Below are positions 61,784 through 64,000 of a DNA stretch of 64,000 nt, piece by piece. This stretch comes from Chromobacterium haemolyticum DSM 19808 (GTDB lineage: Bacteria > Pseudomonadota > Gammaproteobacteria > Burkholderiales > Chromobacteriaceae): positions 182,010 through 246,009 of the forward strand of contig NZ_KL543995.1 in NCBI RefSeq assembly GCF_000711885.1. The letters run 5' to 3'. The translations under genes and the position numbers were made by a program. A model generated the notes under the pieces. The model made no database searches and was not told the origin of the DNA. It saw only the letters and a program-made list of their open reading frames with translations. Each line of letters opens with the position of its first letter. Position 1 is the first letter of the stretch.

Positions 61784-62617
61784 ATGAATGCAACAAGCGA
61801 AAATACCGCTCCGCGTGGGCAGTGGGAGGGCGAGGCGGTGGGCTTGTCCCGTCCATTGACGTCGGGACTGGACATCCGGCACGGACAGATATTATATCTT
61901 GACGATGTCATAGTTGATTTCGACGGCTACCGCGCTTTGAACCGCTTGACGCTGTCGATCGCCGTCGGCGAATTGCGGGTGGTGATCGGCCCCAACGGCG
62001 CCGGCAAGACCACGATGATGGATGTGATCACCGGCAAGACCCGGCCCGACGCCGGCAGCGTGTTCTTCGGCCAGACCATAGACCTGCGCCGGCACGACGA
62101 GGCCGAAATCGCCCAACTGGGGATAGGGCGCAAATTCCAGAAGCCCACGGTATTCGAGGCGATGACGGTGGCGGACAACCTGGAGCTGGCGCTGGCCGGG
62201 GACCGATCGGTGCGTGCCAGCCTGCGCGCGCGGCTGGGCGCGGCTCCGCGCCGCCGCATCGACGAACTGCTGGAACGGGTGCGGCTGCAAGATCAGCGCG
62301 GCCGGCTGGCCGGCCTGCTGTCGCACGGCCAAAAGCAATGGCTGGAGATTGGCATGCTGCTTGCTCAGCAACCCAAGCTGCTCTTGCTGGACGAGCCGGT
62401 GGCCGGCATGAGCGACGCCGAAACCGAGCAGACCGCGGAGCTGCTGCTGAGCCTGAAGGGCGAGCACTCCCTGATGGTGGTGGAGCACGATATGGATTTC
62501 GTCGCCAGCCTGGGCTGCAAGGTGACGGTGCTGGCCGAAGGCGCGGTGCTGGCGGAGGGAACGCTGAGGCAGGTGCAGGCGGACGAGCGGGTGATCGAAG
62601 TGTATCTGGGGCGCTGA
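61784..62617 (+). CDS. urtD: Urea ABC transporter ATP-binding protein
   Basis: 277 residues. Walker A GPNGAGKTT, the LIV/UrtD-type GIGRKFQKPTVFEAMTV, signature LSHGQKQWLEIGM and Walker B LLLLDEPVAGMSD. An N-terminal extension of about 40 residues precedes the ABC domain. The ribosome site is weak. Confidence 0.94.
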   Translation: MNATSENTAPRGQWEGEAVGLSRPLTSGLDIRHGQILYLDDVIVDFDGYRALNRLTLSIAVGELRVVIGPNGAGKTTMMDVITGKTRPDAGSVFFGQTIDLRRHDEAEIAQLGIGRKFQKPTVFEAMTVADNLELALAGDRSVRASLRARLGAAPRRRIDELLERVRLQDQRGRLAGLLSHGQKQWLEIGMLLAQQPKLLLLDEPVAGMSDAETEQTAELLLSLKGEHSLMVVEHDMDFVASLGCKVTVLAEGAVLAEGTLRQVQADERVIEVYLGR

Positions 62618-62618
62618 C

Positions 62619-63317
62619 ATGCTGGAAATCGACGGACTGGAACAGTATTACGGCGGCAGCCGCATCCTGCGCGGTATCAGCCTGCGCGCCGAGACTGGGC
62701 AGATCACCTGTCTGCTGGGGCGCAACGGCGCGGGCAAGAGCACGCTGCTCAAATGCCTGAGCGGGCAATTGCCGATACGCGGCGGGCGCATGCTCTGGCG
62801 CGGCGAGGACATTGCCGCGCTGGCCCCGCATCAGCGCGCGGCGCGCGGCATCGCCTATGTGCCGCAGGGGCGCGAAATCTTTCCGAGGCTGACGGTGGAG
62901 GAAAACCTGCGCTTGGGGCTGGCTCGCTTCTCCGGCGCGGCGGGCCGGCGCTTGCCGGACAGCGTGTTCGAGATGTTTCCGGTGCTTGACGAGATGCGCG
63001 GCCGCCGGGGCGGCGACCTGTCCGGCGGCCAGCAGCAGCAATTGGCGATTGGCCGCGCGCTGGTAGGGCGGCCGTCGCTGCTGATGCTGGACGAGCCGAC
63101 CGAGGGCATTCAGCCCTCCATCATCAAGCAGATCGGCGCGGCGATCCGCCAACTGGCGGCTGGACGCGAGATGGCCATTTTGCTGGTGGAGCAGTATTAC
63201 GACTTTGCCGAAGCGCTGGCGGACCGCTATCTGGTGATGGCGCGCGGCGAAGTGGTGCGCAGCGGCCTGGGCGGGGATATGCAGGCGGACGGCGTGCGCG
63301 GACTGTTGGCGATCTGA
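62619..63317 (+). CDS. urtE: Urea ABC transporter ATP-binding protein
   Basis: 232 residues, starting one base after the urtD stop. Walker A GRNGAGKSTLL, GIAYVPQGREIFPRLTV, signature LSGGQQQQLAIGRAL and Walker B LMLDEPTEGIQPS, the LivF/UrtE signature. Completes the five-gene urea importer. Confidence 0.95.
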   Translation: MLEIDGLEQYYGGSRILRGISLRAETGQITCLLGRNGAGKSTLLKCLSGQLPIRGGRMLWRGEDIAALAPHQRAARGIAYVPQGREIFPRLTVEENLRLGLARFSGAAGRRLPDSVFEMFPVLDEMRGRRGGDLSGGQQQQLAIGRALVGRPSLLMLDEPTEGIQPSIIKQIGAAIRQLAAGREMAILLVEQYYDFAEALADRYLVMARGEVVRSGLGGDMQADGVRGLLAI

Positions 63318-63320
63318 GCG

Positions 63321-64000
63321 ATGCGCCGCGACTCCGCCGCCATCGGCCTGCCGCCGCCCTGGGCCGCCGAACTGGAACTGGCTTACCAGCGCCGCGACGG
63401 GCGCACCATTCCGGTGCGGCGCCGGCATTGCGGCCCTTTGAGGGTGCAACGCCACTTCATCGACGCCGCCGGCCAGTGCCAGCACATCATCGTGCACCCG
63501 CCGGGGGGCATGGCGGGCGGCGACAGCCTGAATCTGGCGGTGAGTTTGGAGGAGGGCGCGGACGCGCTGCTGACCAGCCCCGGCGCCGCCAAGTGGTACG
63601 ACGGATTCGGCCGCCCGGCCAGCCAGCGGCTGGAGCTGAGCTTGGCTCCCGGCGCGCGGCTGGAATGGCTGCCGCTGGAAACCATTCTGTTCGCCGGCGC
63701 GGAGGTGAGCTTGCAAGGCCGCGTCCGGCTGCAGGGCGACGCCGCGCTGCTGTACGGCGATGTGCTCTGCCTGGGGCGTCCGGCCTGCGGCGAGCGTTTC
63801 GACCGCGGCCGCTGGCGGCAAAGCCTGGACATTGAACGCGACGGCCGGCTGATTTGGTGCGAGCGCGCCGCCTTGGCCGGCGGGGACCGCATGCTGGACG
63901 CGGCGGCGGGGATGGGCGGCCAGACCGTGGCCGGCCTGCTGCTGTGGGCCGGGCCGGCGCTGCCGGCGGCCTTGCACCAGGCGATCTTGGAACTGCCGCT
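63321..64000 (+). CDS. ureD: Urease accessory protein UreD, 3' end outside window
   Basis: 226 codons are visible from ATG 63321, three bases after urtE, and the frame is still open at the window end. GPLRVQRHFIDAAGQCQHII, HPPGGMAGGDSLNL, LTSPGAAKWYDGFG and LPLETILFAGAE are UreD/UreH motifs. UreD is the scaffold for nickel insertion into urease. Its place behind urtE indicates that the urease structural genes follow. Confidence 0.94.
   Translation, partial: MRRDSAAIGLPPPWAAELELAYQRRDGRTIPVRRRHCGPLRVQRHFIDAAGQCQHIIVHPPGGMAGGDSLNLAVSLEEGADALLTSPGAAKWYDGFGRPASQRLELSLAPGARLEWLPLETILFAGAEVSLQGRVRLQGDAALLYGDVLCLGRPACGERFDRGRWRQSLDIERDGRLIWCERAALAGGDRMLDAAAGMGGQTVAGLLLWAGPALPAALHQAILELP

Noticed and set aside
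1-64000. CRISPR arrays, rRNA or tRNA genes
   Set aside because: No regularly spaced short repeats and no recognisable tRNA or rRNA sequences were seen.

Overview
The window is high-GC, densely packed chromosomal DNA. Inference: the gene content (urease plus urtABCDE, AST-pathway and arginine-decarboxylase genes, a chaperone-usher pilus, a class A beta-lactamase, PACE efflux pumps and secondary metabolism) fits a free-living betaproteobacterium of the Chromobacterium type. No rRNA, tRNA or CRISPR array was seen. The only clearly foreign-looking long gene, by base composition, is an AT-rich anti-phage-type deaminase at 46.2-47.8 kb.

Bases 1-21485 form one biosynthetic locus on the + strand. 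It starts inside a PfaA-like synthase (AT-ACP-KR-DH; the KS would lie upstream of the window). It continues with a KS-CLF-DH-DH protein, a PfaD-type enoyl reductase fused to a PLP aminotransferase, an SDR reductase, a thioester reductase, a small protein of unknown function, a nitrilase-fold amidase, an ABC-2 exporter (ATPase plus permease) and a lipoprotein of the penicillin-acylase family. An aminotransferase tied to a PUFA-type synthase, with reductive release, points to a poly-aminated long chain like the polyamine half of zeamines and fabclavines rather than an ordinary polyunsaturated fatty acid. No NRPS module is visible in the window.

Bases 21.5-28 kb hold a Mn-type (yybP-ykoY) riboswitch before a CaCA cation exchanger, a class A beta-lactamase, astE, and speA with a long leader. 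Bases 28-29.1 kb are a graveyard of IS3 and IS5 transposase fragments. Bases 29.1-34.6 kb encode a four-gene chaperone-usher fimbria and a convergent pilin-like gene. Bases 35.1-37.6 kb hold a LysR regulator divergent from two PACE pumps and an SMR pump, with a duplicated bipartite operator. Bases 37.7-43.1 kb (- strand) carry two tandem YtcJ-like amidohydrolases and a REC-REC-GGDEF protein.

Bases 43.2-48.8 kb have valS, the AT-rich dCTP-deaminase-type defence gene, and an orphan gene behind a structured leader. Bases 48.8-54 kb are small regulators, membrane proteins, a cystatin-like protein and a DsbB/DUF5993 pair. Bases 54.3 kb to the end are a urea-uptake region: one giant protein combining an NCS1-type transporter, histidine kinase, receiver and LuxR DNA-binding domain, then urtABCDE and the start of ureD.

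Three families of small inverted-repeat elements are scattered through the window. The most striking is a roughly 145-bp MITE-like element with GAGCCTGTTC ends, seen seven times, every time touching a stop codon. A second family (GGGGACCTCGAAAA ends) has inserted in frame into a gene of the biosynthetic locus. A third, 265 bp with perfect 24-bp ends, separates the two large synthase genes.
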